Shown piece after piece: positions 16,571-26,813 of a DNA stretch of 64,000 bases. This DNA comes from CAIWHR01 sp963717695 (GTDB taxonomy: Bacteria; Pseudomonadota; Gammaproteobacteria; Burkholderiales; Casimicrobiaceae): NCBI GenBank assembly GCA_963717695.1, contig CAVQWR010000004.1, forward strand, positions 1 through 64,000, in the 5' to 3' direction. A model generated the notes under the pieces. That model did not search any database. It was not told the DNA's origin and was given only the letters and a program-made list of their open reading frames with translations. The position numbers and the translations under genes were made by a program. Every line of letters begins with the position of its first letter. Position 1 is the stretch's first letter.

Positions 16571-16601
16571 AGCAAGTCGCCCGCGAGGGCGACTTGCTTT
16601 T
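16571..16601 (+). terminator. Intrinsic terminator after the cytochrome
   Basis: AGCAAGTCGCCC (16571-16582), loop GCGA, GGGCGACTTGCT (16587-16598), then TTT. A perfect 12-bp stem 57 bp after the cytochrome stop. Confidence 0.85.
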
Positions 16602-16821
16602 GGGCGCCGAGCCGAAGACCATCAAGTTTCGAACAGGAGCTGCCGGCAGTGGAGTGTCCATCGGTACTTGGCCGGAACACGCCGTGGCAGGCGCGCGCAG
16701 GGCAGCGCTTTAGCCAAATCGGGATCGCTGCCTCACCTGCATTCGGCGCCTCCTGGGATGGGCGGCGATTTTGGCGCAGGCGTCCATGGCCGCGTGTCAA
16801 AGGGATGTAAGAATACAAGGC

Positions 16822-17082
16822 GTCGCGACGGCGCTGTTGGTCGCCGCCAACGTCGATACCAATCCGAAGCCGTCGATGGCCTCGGAGGACTTCGCGTTCA
16901 TGTTGCAGGCCAAGCCCGGCTGCTACATCTAATTGGACGGCGGACGCGGACCCGACACGCCGAACCTGCACAACCCGCATTACGACTTCAACGACGATGC
17001 GTTGCAGATCGGGGCGAGCTACTGGGTGACGCGAGCCGAGCAGCTGCCACCCGCCCACGCGAGCGTCCGCCGGGCGGCATAG
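16822..17082 (+). pseudogene. C-terminal remnant of an M20 amidohydrolase
   Basis: Only the last ~86 codons survive, with an internal TAA. The text reads PSMASEDFAFMLQAKPGCYI, stop, then LHNPHYDFNDDALQIGASYW to a TAG at 17080. These are the terminal motifs of M20 peptidases/hippurate hydrolases, including the metal-ligand His in LHNPHYDF. No start or N-terminal domain is present upstream, so it is a decayed fragment. It is the only recognisable content between the cytochrome terminator and the IPTL-CTERM gene. Confidence 0.8.
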
Positions 17083-17124
17083 TCCGCTTTCAGCGAACGC
17101 CCTGTCGGGCTGGCGGCGGTCCCG

Positions 17125-19230
17125 TCAGCGACGTGAGCGGTTGACTCGCGCAATCCCGATTGTCGCGACGAGCATGCCCAGCAGCAGCAACGCGAGTTCG
17201 CTCAACGTGGGGATCGCCTGGCCGGGGGCCGGCGGCGGTGGCGGCGGACCCGCGGCGTTGACGACCTGCTGCACCACAGGTGACGTGCTGGTCAGATTGT
17301 TGGCGTCGCCGCCGTAGACCGCGGTAATCGGATGCGTCCCCTGCGTCAACGCGGAGGTGGTGAACGTGGCCACAGCTCCCGCCATCGCTACCGGACCACC
17401 GAGGTTGCCCGCGCCGTCCTTGAACTGGATGGTGCCGGTGGGACTCGCACCCGTCACGGTTGCCGTGAACGTGACCGACTGGCCGACCAGCGACGGATTC
17501 AGCGACGAAACCAGGGCAGTCGAGCTAGCACCCGCGGCGTTGACGACCTGCTGCACCACAGGTGACGTGCTGGTCAGATTGTTGGCGTCGCCGCCGTAGA
17601 CCGCGGTAATCGGATGCGTCCCCTGCGTCAACGCGGAGGTGGTGAACGTGGCCACAGCTCCCGCCATCGCTACCGGACCGCCCAGGTTGCCGGCGCCGTC
17701 CTTGAACTGGATGGTGCCGGTGGGGCTGGCACCGGTCACCGTCGCCGTGAAGGTGACCGACTGGCCGACCAGCGACGGATTCAGCGACGAAACCAGGGCA
17801 GTCGAGCTAGCACCGGGACCCGGCCCCGCGGTCAGGCATTGCGAAAATTCCGAGGTGTCGCCGCCAGCGTTGGTCGCCGTCGACGTGATGACCGTCTGGC
17901 CCGCCGGCACCGCAAATCCCTGTGGACCGAAGCCTGCGTTGCCGGAGCCGTCGGTGGTGACGTCGATCGCGCCGATGAACGTCTGGCCTTCGCCAAAGCC
18001 CGATGCATTGCACACGACGCTGGAGAAGAACTCCAAGTGCAACGCAGTACTCGGGTTGCTGTTGATCGTGCCCGAGATCGTGGCCGTGCCCGCGGCGATG
18101 GGCGCCGACGTGATCACCGGGTAATTCTGGCCGTTATTGCCGACGCTCCCGCTCAAATCCGGGTCACCGGCGTCGTTGGCCAAGGGAACCCCGGTCCCGG
18201 TAAGGGTGATGCCGAGGGCGGTGTTGGAATAGATCGAATTCTGCGAAATCCGGTTGCCGGAGTCGGTGTAATTCACGTTCACTCCGTTGCCGGTATTGAA
18301 CGCGATGACGTTCGCCTGTCCCGCCGCGGATCCGCCAACGGTCGAACCGTTGCCCTGGAGAAGCACGCCGTAGCCATTGGGCAGCGCAGTCGTGCCATCG
18401 CGCTTCGTGCCGATGAGATTGCCCCGTAGCGTGGTGCTGCTGACCGTATGCACGCCGCCGGCGGTGTTTCCGGAAATGAGATTGTCGAGCACGCTCACCC
18501 CGCCCATGTTGACGAGTGCTCCCTGCAAATTCGTAGGCGAATCGAGGCTCAGCGTTCCGGTGACATCGGTGCCAATGTAGTTGCCCTGTATCAGATGACC
18601 GGTCGTGCTCGTGGACGGCAGCTGCACGCCGTAAAAGACGTGCCCTGAAATGAGGTTGCGGTCCGCCGCGGCGGGTCCCCCGACGGTCAGATTGCTGGCC
18701 GTCGCCATCACGACGATTCCGATCGTGCTGCGCTTGCTGAGCGTTCCGGTCGGGTTCGTGCCGATGAAGTTGCCGGCGATGGTGACGTTGTTGGCCGCGA
18801 CCGAGATTTCATCGAACTGGTTGCTAAGCACGAGTCCGCGAATCGTGGTTCCGTCGCCCCCCGCGGCGATATGCAGGTCTCCTCCCGCCGACATGACGAG
18901 TTCTATCTGCAGCACGGCATTGATGCCGGCGTTCAGCGCATTCGTGTTTGGCGACGCCCCGGGCTGTGTATAGCCATCGATCAGAACGGGACTGGTGATG
19001 TCTGGTAGGTCGATCGTAGGCGTCGTAATGGTGTGGACGCCCGCCCCCGGAATGTTGAACGCGATCGTGTCGAGCCCGGCGGCGGTGTTGGCGTCGATGA
19101 TCGCCTGGCGAAGGCTGCCCGCGCCCGTGTCGTTCGTGTTAGTGACGGTAAATGTCGCGGCTAGTGCCGGAACCGTGAACAACGCGAAGAAGGCGATGGC
19201 AAGCGAAGTCCACGCGGGTGACCGATTCAT
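17125..19230 (-). CDS. Secreted beta-helix protein with two Ig-like repeats and IPTL-CTERM tail
   Basis: 701 residues. Signal peptide ends ...VPALA; ATG preceded by CAGGAG. Residues ~25-400 open with a TFTVTNTNDTGAGSLRQAI motif (CSLREA-like) and continue as repeated GNLIGT/GNFIGT coils typical of parallel beta-helix surface proteins. Two almost identical 94-residue Ig-like (Big_3-type) domains follow (~475-660), then a PPPPPPAP linker and the sorting tail AIPTLSELALLLLG plus basic end, an IPTL-CTERM signal for C-terminal processing and surface anchoring. Convergent with the preceding region. Probably an adhesin or matrix protein; no enzymatic motif seen. The near-identical DNA repeats make length change by recombination likely. 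Confidence 0.88.
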   Translation of the reverse strand: MNRSPAWTSLAIAFFALFTVPALAATFTVTNTNDTGAGSLRQAIIDANTAAGLDTIAFNIPGAGVHTITTPTIDLPDITSPVLIDGYTQPGASPNTNALNAGINAVLQIELVMSAGGDLHIAAGGDGTTIRGLVLSNQFDEISVAANNVTIAGNFIGTNPTGTLSKRSTIGIVVMATASNLTVGGPAAADRNLISGHVFYGVQLPSTSTTGHLIQGNYIGTDVTGTLSLDSPTNLQGALVNMGGVSVLDNLISGNTAGGVHTVSSTTLRGNLIGTKRDGTTALPNGYGVLLQGNGSTVGGSAAGQANVIAFNTGNGVNVNYTDSGNRISQNSIYSNTALGITLTGTGVPLANDAGDPDLSGSVGNNGQNYPVITSAPIAAGTATISGTINSNPSTALHLEFFSSVVCNASGFGEGQTFIGAIDVTTDGSGNAGFGPQGFAVPAGQTVITSTATNAGGDTSEFSQCLTAGPGPGASSTALVSSLNPSLVGQSVTFTATVTGASPTGTIQFKDGAGNLGGPVAMAGAVATFTTSALTQGTHPITAVYGGDANNLTSTSPVVQQVVNAAGASSTALVSSLNPSLVGQSVTFTATVTGASPTGTIQFKDGAGNLGGPVAMAGAVATFTTSALTQGTHPITAVYGGDANNLTSTSPVVQQVVNAAGPPPPPPAPGQAIPTLSELALLLLGMLVATIGIARVNRSRR
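17249..17812. repeat. Tandem 282-bp near-identical repeat
   Basis: Two copies (17249-17530 and 17531-17812), each 94 codons, encoding the two Ig-like domains of the IPTL-CTERM protein. The encoded domains are identical in sequence as far as I can read; the DNA copies differ by only scattered silent changes (for example near 17400 versus 17682 and around 17450 versus 17730). The low divergence implies recent duplication or gene conversion. Confidence 0.9.
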
Positions 19231-19518
19231 GCGATGCGCTCCTGGTTACCCGAAGGGGTCTCGCATTCTGGCCTGTTCCGATTGAATGTCAACGAATATC
19301 CACGTGCCGCGTCGTGCCCCCATGGCGTCCATGGCGTCCATGGCTCTGGGCGAGCGGCTTCCGCAGCCCAGTGCGATTCAGAAAGATTCGACCGGGGTGG
19401 CAAAGCGATGGATTGCTCGTCGCCAGCTGGCGCTGATGACAGTTCGCCTGGAGGACGGAATCGAAGGTCCGGTTGTGGCCGGTTGTTGACCCACAAGAAC
19501 GTATCTCGGCTCTCGACC

Positions 19519-21228
19519 GAGACTGTGTGAAAACGCAAAGGTTGCCGAACCGGAAAGATTGCCTATATTGGAAGAGGTGATTTCTTCGGGGCGGCAGCAT
19601 GAAGCGATTTGTCGAAGGCGAGGACCGAAGCCAGGTGACGTTGCTGCCGGAGTGTCTTGACGATTTTGTCGTCGCGGACAACCCGGTGCGGGTGATCGAT
19701 GTGTTCATCGACGAGCTGGATCTGACTGGCCTTGGGTTCGACGGTGTGGCGCCGGCGGATACTGGGCGTCCGGCGTACCACCCGGCGGTGCTGTTGAAGA
19801 TCTACGTCTACGGGTATCTCAACCGTCTGCAGTCCAGTCGACGCCTGGAGCGGGAGACGCAGCGCAACGTTGAGCTGATGTGGTTGACTGGACGCTTGAC
19901 CCCGGACTTCAAGACCATCGCCGACTTTCGCAAGGACAACGGTAAGGCGATCCGCAGCGTCTGTCGCGAATTCATCGTGCTGTGCCGTCGGCTCAATCTG
20001 TTCTCGGAAGCGATCGTGGCGATCGACGGTAGCAAGTTCAAGGCGGTGAACAATCGCGACAAGAACTTCACGCCCCATAAGCTCCAGAAGCGCATGGCAG
20101 CAGCTGGAGGAGAGCATCAGCCGCTACCTGGCCGAACTCGACCGCGCGGATCGGGAGCCGACCTTGGTCACCGAAGGCAGGGTGTCGCGGCTCAAGGAGA
20201 AGGTCGCCACGGTCAAGGCGCACATGGAGCAGCTGAAGCAGATTGGACAGCAACTGCAAGCAGCCCCCGACGGGCAAGTCTCGCTGACCGATCCGGATGC
20301 GCGCTCGATGGCCACCAGTGGCCGCGGCACCGGCATGGTCGGCTACAACGTGCAGACCGCGGTCGATACCAAGCACCATCTGATCGTCGCCCACGAGGTG
20401 ACCAACATTGGCCATGACCGCACCCAACTTGCGTCGATGGCCAAGCAGGCGCGCAGTGCGACGGGAAAGGAAGACCTGACGGTCGTTGCTGATCGCGGCT
20501 ACTTCAACAGCCCGGAGATTCTGGAGTGCGACCAGGCTGGCCTGACCCCGCTGGTGCCCAAGCCGCTGACCTCCAACAGCAAGGCCGACGGTCGCTTCGA
20601 CAAGCGCGACTTTATTTACATCGCCGAAGACGATGAGTACTGCTGCCCGGCCGGCCAACGGGCGATCAAGCGCTTTACCACTATCGAGAACGGCTTGACC
20701 CAGCACAAGTACTGGTCCTCAGCGTGCCCCAGGTGCCCACTCAAAGCGCAATGCACGACGAGCGACTACCGGCGCATCGCGCGCTGGGAACACGAAGCCG
20801 TCCTCGAGGCGATGCAGGATCGCTTGGACCGCCAGCCCGATGCGATGAAGTTACGCCGGCAAACCGTCGAACATCCTTTCGGCACGCTCAAAGCATGGAT
20901 GGGCGCGACGCATTTCCTGACCAAGCGCCTGCCTCGCGTCAGTACCGAGATGAGTCTGCATGTGCTGGCCTACAACCTCAAGCGCGTGATGCAGATCTTG
21001 GGCATCGGGCCGCTGATGCAAGCGATGCGGGCCTGAGGCCCTTCTTCCCTGCGCAATACGCCCCACTGGACGAACTGCCAGGCGCATCTGCAGCGCAACT
21101 TAAGAAACAACCTCGAAACGACTTCGATAAAACCGCAGTCGCGTATAACGCGGCGGCGACCTTCCTGAACACTTCCGAGTGCGCTGAAATGGCGCGATCA
21201 CGCACGTTGGACGTTTCCGCACAGCCTC
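19519..21228 (+). mobile_element. IS1182-family insertion sequence, 1710 bp
   Basis: Left end GAGACTGTGTGAAAACG (19519-19535) and right end CGTTTCCGCACAGCCTC (21212-21228) are inverted repeats matching at 14 of 17 positions. GACC flanks both ends (19515-19518 and 21229-21232), a likely 4-bp target duplication. Size and single transposase gene fit the IS1182 family. The transposase frame is broken, so this copy is probably not self-mobile unless the break is an assembly error. Confidence 0.8.
19599..21036 (+). pseudogene. IS1182-family transposase, frameshifted
   Basis: Two frames make one ~478-residue DDE transposase. The first (from 19599) carries the N-terminal domain (HPAVLLKIYVYGYLNRLQSS, DFKTIADFRKDN) and the catalytic start VAIDGSKFKAV. 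After a one-base insertion near 20100 (ATGGCAGCAGCTGG) the reading continues in the next frame with SMATSGRGTGMVGYNVQTAVD, VVADRGYFNSPEI and the zinc-ribbon CPRCPLKAQC, ending VEHPFGTLKAWMG. Both parts are otherwise intact, so the break is recent or artefactual. Confidence 0.88.
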
Positions 21229-21565
21229 GACCCTAAGCGGACCTCTTGCGTTGCGGAAAGCAGACTTTGAGCAAACGGTCCAGCATGCCGTGCGCTCCGG
21301 ACTTGAAAAAATCCGCCATCGCGGCGGGGCAGGTTCACGAAGTGGTACGGCTCTGGATGAGCTTGCGGCCACATCCTGTTGCACGCTTCGCCATATTGAG
21401 GTCCAGAAATGCAGCGGTGCGAAATCCCGGCACCGCGTTGGCATCGGTTAGGCATTGAGCTCTGACCGCGTTGATAGCAGAAATTAGTCGAGAATTCTTA
21501 CACTCAGCGCACCTCCCCGTTCACGTGAGAATTCCAACTCCTGAATGTATTTAGCAATTCTCGGC
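21229..21565. other. Gene-free stretch upstream of a sigma-54 promoter
   Basis: No credible gene. Two copies of GAGAATTC (21490-21497 and 21527-21534) and a nearby CAATTCTCG lie 40-80 bp upstream of the -24 element, a usual place for an enhancer-binding protein. They are candidate activator sites only. Confidence 0.4.
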
Positions 21566-21581
21566 TGACACGATTCTTGCT
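21566..21581 (+). promoter_or_regulatory. Sigma-54 promoter
   Basis: TGACACGATTCTTGCT matches the -24/-12 consensus TGGCACG-N4-TTGCW with one change (A for G). Predicted start near 21593, about 87 bp before the PEP-CTERM ATG. PEP-CTERM genes in other betaproteobacteria are known to depend on RpoN with a PrsK/PrsR-type system, which fits. Confidence 0.72.
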
Positions 21582-21679
21582 AATACCTCAAGGGCGGTTT
21601 GGCCAGCCACGTGTGCTGCGCAGCTCGAATAGCCACGGCGCAGCCCGTCGATGAGTTGCTCACTACAAGGGAGGATTTG

Positions 21680-21883
21680 ATGAAAGGCAATGAAGTCTCG
21701 CGGATGGCGTCAAACGCAACTGCAAAGGCCGTGTTTCTGGTGTCCAGCTTTGCGGCACCTGCGGTAGCTTGGGCCGATCTGCAGACAGGTGATCTGCAGG
21801 TACCCGAGCCTGAGACGCTCGCGTTGCTCGGCGTTGGCGCCGTTGCCATGCTGGTGGCGCGCTGGGTGGGGCGAAGAAAATAA
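21680..21883 (+). CDS. Minimal PEP-CTERM sorting-domain protein
   Basis: 67 residues; start set by AAGGGAGG just before the ATG. It has a signal sequence (to about AVAWA), some ten mature residues, then a complete PEP-CTERM tail: VPEPETLALLGVG, hydrophobic helix, basic WVGRRK end. Exosortase would cut it to a very short peptide. There is almost no mature domain, so it may be a signalling or matrix peptide, or a sink for the sorting system. It stands alone behind the sigma-54 promoter. No exosortase gene is in the window. Confidence 0.82.
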   Translation: MKGNEVSRMASNATAKAVFLVSSFAAPAVAWADLQTGDLQVPEPETLALLGVGAVAMLVARWVGRRK

Positions 21884-22000
21884 CGTCCTTGAAGCGGTAG
21901 TCCGGCCACCGGAATTCGACAGTATCACCTCGCTCGTCGGCATCAAATACGCCGCGCACTGCCCTGGTCACGCAAACCTGCGGTAGATGACGGATCGTGC

Positions 22001-23278
22001 CTACTTCGATGTTGGCAGCAACCCGTCACGCTCTATCATTACCATGGCCATCAGGCAGTGTGCGGCGGCGTCGACGCGCGTAGACGGTTGATATTGGCCC
22101 GTCAGGAATGCGCCGCCAAACTCGGCGAGCCGAGGTGCGGTGAGAACTGCTTCGCCACCCACAGCCAGGGTTGTCTGGCCGGGCTGGATCTGTAGCCGCG
22201 GCAGCTTGGCAGCCTCCGCCATCAACCGGACTCGAATCCGTTCCGCCAGTACAGCATCGGCCTCTCCGCGTCTGTTCAGCGTCGCGAGCGTAGCGGCGAG
22301 ACCTTCCATCTCCGCACAGTTGTTGCTCTCGGGGTCGAGACGTTGCTCGAATCGATCGAAAAAGATCTCGGCTTGGTTCTTCAGGAAGCGCAGAAAACGA
22401 GGATCGCCCGTGGTCCTGAACCGCTGTGCCGCGACCACCGCGCCCCAGTGGTAGAAATTGACGGTGGGCTTGGCCGAATACCGCTCCATCATCGCGTCAT
22501 CAACCTCGAGCAGAATTCCTGCCGTCTTGGTGTCCTCGGGGTACATGTCGCAATAGACGGCGAGTGCAAGCCAGGCCTCACCGTTATTGAAATCCGAGTC
22601 ATCGATCGAGGTCGGCGTTTCGCGAAATCCGCCGCCGGGAATGTGCAGGCTGAGCAATCCTGCCAGCCACGCCGATCGCAGGCCGGCGAACTGTTGGTCG
22701 CCTGACACGCGCGAGTACATCAGTTCCGTTAACAGGGCGACCGCGACGGCGCCGACCAGGGCGCTCTCGTAACGCCCATCCGGACTGACAACCTTGCCCG
22801 GACCCGACCGTTCGTACAGCAATCCGAAGCGGTCCAGGGTCGCCGTGAGCTTCCACCGTGCAACCGGCAACGAGAGAATTCGCGTTGCCTCGATCAACCG
22901 CTGGACGCGCCCCTTTCCGATGGGGAGCGAGTGCTGGTCGAACGCGGCCAACGCACGCTGAATAGGCTCGCGAAGCCGATTGTCGCCCGAGTATCGATAG
23001 TACTCGGACAGCATGTAAAAGGAACCGACCTGGCGGACGATGAACGCCCAGGGCTTCCCCTCGACGCCTGTGGGCCTGTCGGCCAGGAAATCAAAGCCGT
23101 ATGGAAGGGAACCGTCCGCCGCCTGCGTTTGGAGCCAGCTGTCGGCGACGAGACGCATCATCGCCGGACGATCGACAGTGGGCGATGCGGGTGCCGCATG
23201 AGCGGAGGCGATTGCCGCGACCGCCAGAGCGGAAACAGACAACCGCTCTGCCCACCGGATGGCCAACGTAGAACGCAT
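22001..23278 (-). CDS. Secreted alpha/alpha-toroid-like protein of unknown function
   Basis: 425 residues. Signal peptide ends near ...ASAHA; AAGGATT precedes the ATG. The mature part alternates amphipathic helices with conserved-looking aromatic/acidic turns (DGSLPYGFDF, GSFYMLSEYYRYSGD, DFNNGEAWLALAVYCDMYP, TVNFYHWGAVVAAQRF), the pattern of an (alpha/alpha)6 barrel as in glycoside hydrolases, lyases and epimerases. I cannot name the family or catalytic residues. Probably periplasmic or exported and acting on a carbohydrate, which is inference from fold pattern only. Confidence 0.72.
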   Translation of the reverse strand: MRSTLAIRWAERLSVSALAVAAIASAHAAPASPTVDRPAMMRLVADSWLQTQAADGSLPYGFDFLADRPTGVEGKPWAFIVRQVGSFYMLSEYYRYSGDNRLREPIQRALAAFDQHSLPIGKGRVQRLIEATRILSLPVARWKLTATLDRFGLLYERSGPGKVVSPDGRYESALVGAVAVALLTELMYSRVSGDQQFAGLRSAWLAGLLSLHIPGGGFRETPTSIDDSDFNNGEAWLALAVYCDMYPEDTKTAGILLEVDDAMMERYSAKPTVNFYHWGAVVAAQRFRTTGDPRFLRFLKNQAEIFFDRFEQRLDPESNNCAEMEGLAATLATLNRRGEADAVLAERIRVRLMAEAAKLPRLQIQPGQTTLAVGGEAVLTAPRLAEFGGAFLTGQYQPSTRVDAAAHCLMAMVMIERDGLLPTSK

Positions 23279-23676
23279 GATGAATCCTTGCGAGTGAATC
23301 AGCAGTCATCGCCTTGCGAGCGCGCCGCAACCGCTGACTACCGAATGGGCTATCTTACATTGGGCGAAATGCGCCGCGACCGTCCGCTTTCGAGCGCGGC
23401 CGCCACCGACTGCTCCTGGCCGGAAGTGGACTTCAGCGCATCATCTTTGCTCGCGCGCAGCATGCCGCGCCGTGCTGTCTTTGGCCGTCGGGACCGCCGG
23501 TGAGCGTGACGAGCTTCATTTGATCGATAGGCCGTTGTTCAGAAGAGTCTCCGAGGGGGGCCGTACCTGTGACAGCCTGCCGAAAGGATTGCATGCCATG
23601 ATCCGCTGTCACACTGTATCCGGACTTGCGCGGGCGTCGGTCGCATGTCCGGGTCGATCATCCGGCAGGGGGTCAC
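23279..23676. other. Gene-free divergent promoter stretch
   Basis: Lies between two divergently transcribed genes for exported proteins. No credible frame, terminator or named operator seen. Confidence 0.4.
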
Positions 23677-25679
23677 GTGGAGTGGTTCAGGACGATGCTT
23701 GCGGCGGCATTGGCAGGTGCCGCCGGCTTCCACGCAGCGCAGTCGGTCGCCACGCTGGTTCCGAGCGCGGACGGAACCACTGTGTTCGACACCGCGAAGA
23801 ACGTCAACTGGCTCGCCGACGCCAATCTGGCGGCGACCAATCGATTCGGCCTTGCGGCGTGCGACGGCGCGGCCGATCCGAAGTCATGCGTCAATCCGGG
23901 CGGATCGATGAGTTACCAGGCAGCGGCGGCATGGGTTGCGGCCATGAATGCCGCCGCCTATCTTGGGCACACGAACTGGCAGCTGCCGACGACGCCTTCC
24001 ACCGACAGCAGCTGCCCGTTTACCGGACCTAACGGCAATTCGTTCGGTTTCAATTGCACTGGCGGTGCGCTCGGTTCGCTCTATTACGACGCACTGGGCC
24101 TGTTCGCGCCCGATACCGCCGTCCCGATCCCGAACAACGCGGTCGGTCCGTTCAGCAATTTCCAGCCTTATCTGTACTGGTCGCAGACGAGCACCGGCGG
24201 CATCGGCTATGGAACCTTTTCCTTCAACTCCGGGTTCCACGGAAGCAATACCGCCCCCAATTTCCTTTATGTGCTGCCGATGATCCGGGCAAATTGCCCG
24301 GGACGCCTCCTGCGCCCGGCAGCGGACTGCAAGTCAATCCCGACGGCGAGACTGTGTACGACCCCGTGATGAACGTGACCTGGCTCGCGAACGCCAATCT
24401 GGCCGCGAGCAACACCTTCGGACTCCCACGCTGTGCGAGCCCGGGCATTCCGAAGCTGTGCGTCAACGCTGACGGCGCGATGGACTGGAATTCGGCCGAC
24501 CAGTTCGTCGCCAATATGAATTCGTACAATGGCATCGGTTACCTCGGCCAGACAAACTGGCAATTGCCGCCGATGGACCTGAGTTGCGGGGTTTCGTATC
24601 ACTGCACGTCCGACAGCGACCCGCTCGGCGAGCTGTTCTACGGGCAGCTGGGCCTTACTCCGGGCGCGTCTGTCGTTGCGGCGCCGAACATCCTCGTGGG
24701 CGCGTTCACCCATATGCAGCCGTACCTCTACTGGAGCTGCAAGGGCGACACGATCCAGGCTCCCTGCCAGGCCGATGGCCCAGCCACCGGATTCGAGTGG
24801 AGCTTCTCCTTCGGCAACGGCTTCCTAGGCACCGATGTCCTGAAGAATGATTTCTATGTGATTGCCTATTACCCTGGCCCGCCGAACTACCAGGGATTGT
24901 GGTGGGTGCCGGGCGGTGCCGAATCGGGGTGGGGGATCAATTTCGCACACTCGGGCGACCAGATATTCGCGACGTGGTACACATACGACACGATTGGCCG
25001 AGCGTGGTGGCTGTCAATGCTCGCGGCCCGCACCTCGCCCACTAGCAACGCCTACGCAGGAACAATTGTTGTGGACACCGGACCGCCGTTCAGCAATTTC
25101 GTCGGAACGGGAACCCCGACTGCAATCGGCGAAGGCACATTGAATTTTGCCGACATCAACGATGGCACTTTCACGTACACGGTAAACGGCGTCACGCAGA
25201 CCAAATCCATCACGCGCTTCGATCTCGGCACCGGCGTGCAGCCGACGTGCATCTACAGCGCCATTACTCCTAATTTCGCCGCGGCGACCAACTACCAGGA
25301 TCTCTGGTGGGTCGCCAATGGGGCCGAATCCGGCTGGGGTGTCAATTTCGCGCACCAGGGCAACAGCCTGTTTGCGACCTGGTACACCTATAACGCCGAC
25401 CACACGCCGTTGTGGCTGGCCGCCTTGGTTCAGCGGCAGGGCGCGGGGAACGTCTATGTCGGGCCGATCTATCAGAACTCCGGCCCGCGTTTCGACGCGT
25501 ACGACACGAGCAGGGTCGTGACGAGTTCAGTGGGCACCGCAACCTTCACCTTTGCCGACGGCAATGACGCGACGTTCGGCTACACGGTGATGAATGCACA
25601 ATTGCCCGGTCCGGTCACGCAGTCCAAGCGGATCACCCGGTTCCCATTCGCGGCCGAGGGCGGAACGGTCTGCAACTAG
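23677..25679 (+). pseudogene. Secreted DUF1566-like repeat protein, frameshifted
   Basis: A GTG at 23677 with AGGGGG upstream starts a signal peptide (EWFRTMLAAALAGAAGF). Two DUF1566-like (Lcl C-terminal) domains follow, starting DGTTVFDTAKNVNWLADANL and DGETVYDPVMNVTWLANANL, each with an LGxTNWQLP motif. Then come two ~100-residue repeats with GLWWVPGGAESGWGINFAH and DLWWVANGAESGWGVNFAH. A single-base shift near 24280, between the first and second DUF1566 domains, breaks the frame; both sides are otherwise open and uniform in style. Restored length is about 667 residues. Exported, function unknown. Confidence 0.8.
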
Positions 25680-25780
25680 CATGTGCGGCTCGCATCCGGC
25701 CGTCCGATATTGGCCGATAGCGCCAGTTGACCTCGGTTGGCTCGAAGCCCGCTCCCGACCAGCGGTCATACGTCGCTCCA

Positions 25781-26251
25781 CTAGAACGGCTGCGCAATTG
25801 CCTTTACCGTTGGCCGAATGCCGCTCTTATATGTGAGGACGAAAAGCAGATCGTAGACCTCGTCCGGCCACCGCGTGGGAAAGTCGCCCCGTCTCACGTT
25901 GAGATACGCGGCCAGCGATGGCAGCTCGTTGTGCGTCCAGCACACGACGATCAATTCGTTTCGAAGTGATGGATCACCCAGCAACTTGAACGCTAATGGT
26001 GCGTAGTCTTCGCCTTTGAAAGACGCATCAATCGTTGCTTTGAGTGCGGCCGCCAAAGGACGCATCGTCAAATAGCTGCGCACACTCAATGACGACGGTG
26101 ACGCGGCGAAGATGCATCCGGGCTTACCAAACTCCTTCGGAATGAACTTGGCAAGTCGCTCGGCACGTTTCAGGCCGTCGCCGGAGAGGTCGAGATTTGG
26201 CTTGGCTGCTGGTTCTTCGCCGTGGCGTAACAGAAGAATGGTCTTGGCCAT
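25781..26251 (-). CDS. Histidine-phosphatase (phosphoglycerate-mutase) family protein
   Basis: 156 residues from the ATG at 26251. The catalytic motif LLLRHGEEP is at the N-terminus; a later CWTHNEL supplies the second His and SPSSLSVRS the expected Arg region. SixA-like length. Probably a small phosphatase acting on a phosphohistidine protein or a phosphorylated metabolite. It lies upstream of a block of two kinases with phosphotransfer domains, so a phosphohistidine role is possible but unproven. Confidence 0.8.
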   Translation of the reverse strand: MAKTILLLRHGEEPAAKPNLDLSGDGLKRAERLAKFIPKEFGKPGCIFAASPSSLSVRSYLTMRPLAAALKATIDASFKGEDYAPLAFKLLGDPSLRNELIVVCWTHNELPSLAAYLNVRRGDFPTRWPDEVYDLLFVLTYKSGIRPTVKAIAQPF

Positions 26252-26813
26252 ATGCACATCGTACCGCGATTTGCCGTGCGAACGGCAGTCTAGGTGCGCT
26301 GGCGCACGGACTATCTCCGCCGCCGACAACAGTATCTTCCCACCTGGTACACCGCTTTCAATCGGACTCGTTGACGCCATGATTCGCAATCAATCGGAGT
26401 TCCGACCTCGATACCCCGACACATGCAGCGCGAGGCCAACCCCGCAAGGGGTGCCAGATGGTCCGGCGACTTGTCCGCTTTGCGTCCACTCGGTGGTTCA
26501 GATTCCCCGCCGATTCGTCGACCGGCTCGTCAGTTTCGTCTATCCCGTTCGTCGGTATAGGTGTCAATCGTTCTTATGCCGCTGGGAAGGGAACCTTCCC
26601 GACACCGATCCGCCTCCGGCACAGGAAGCGCCAAGTTTGTCCGAATACCTCGAAGCGTCCGAAAGTGTCGGGCACGTCAATCGACGATGAACTGCTGGAC
26701 GCCGCTGTCTTTCAAGGCGGTGCAAATCACCTGATTCCGTGCTAACGATCCGCCGCAGAATCAATTCGCCCTATCGAATGCAGGACCAATGTTCAGCCAC
26801 AACAGGCCCAAAT
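26252..26813. other. Gene-free stretch, nothing recognised
   Basis: Frames crossing this 560-bp stretch have neither ribosome sites nor domains. Presumably holds the promoters of the divergent phosphatase gene and of the small gene at 26814. Confidence 0.4.

Noticed and set aside
19321..19345. CATGGCGTC microrepeat as a regulatory or phase-variable tract
   Set aside because: Only about two and a half copies in non-coding sequence; no gene reads through it.
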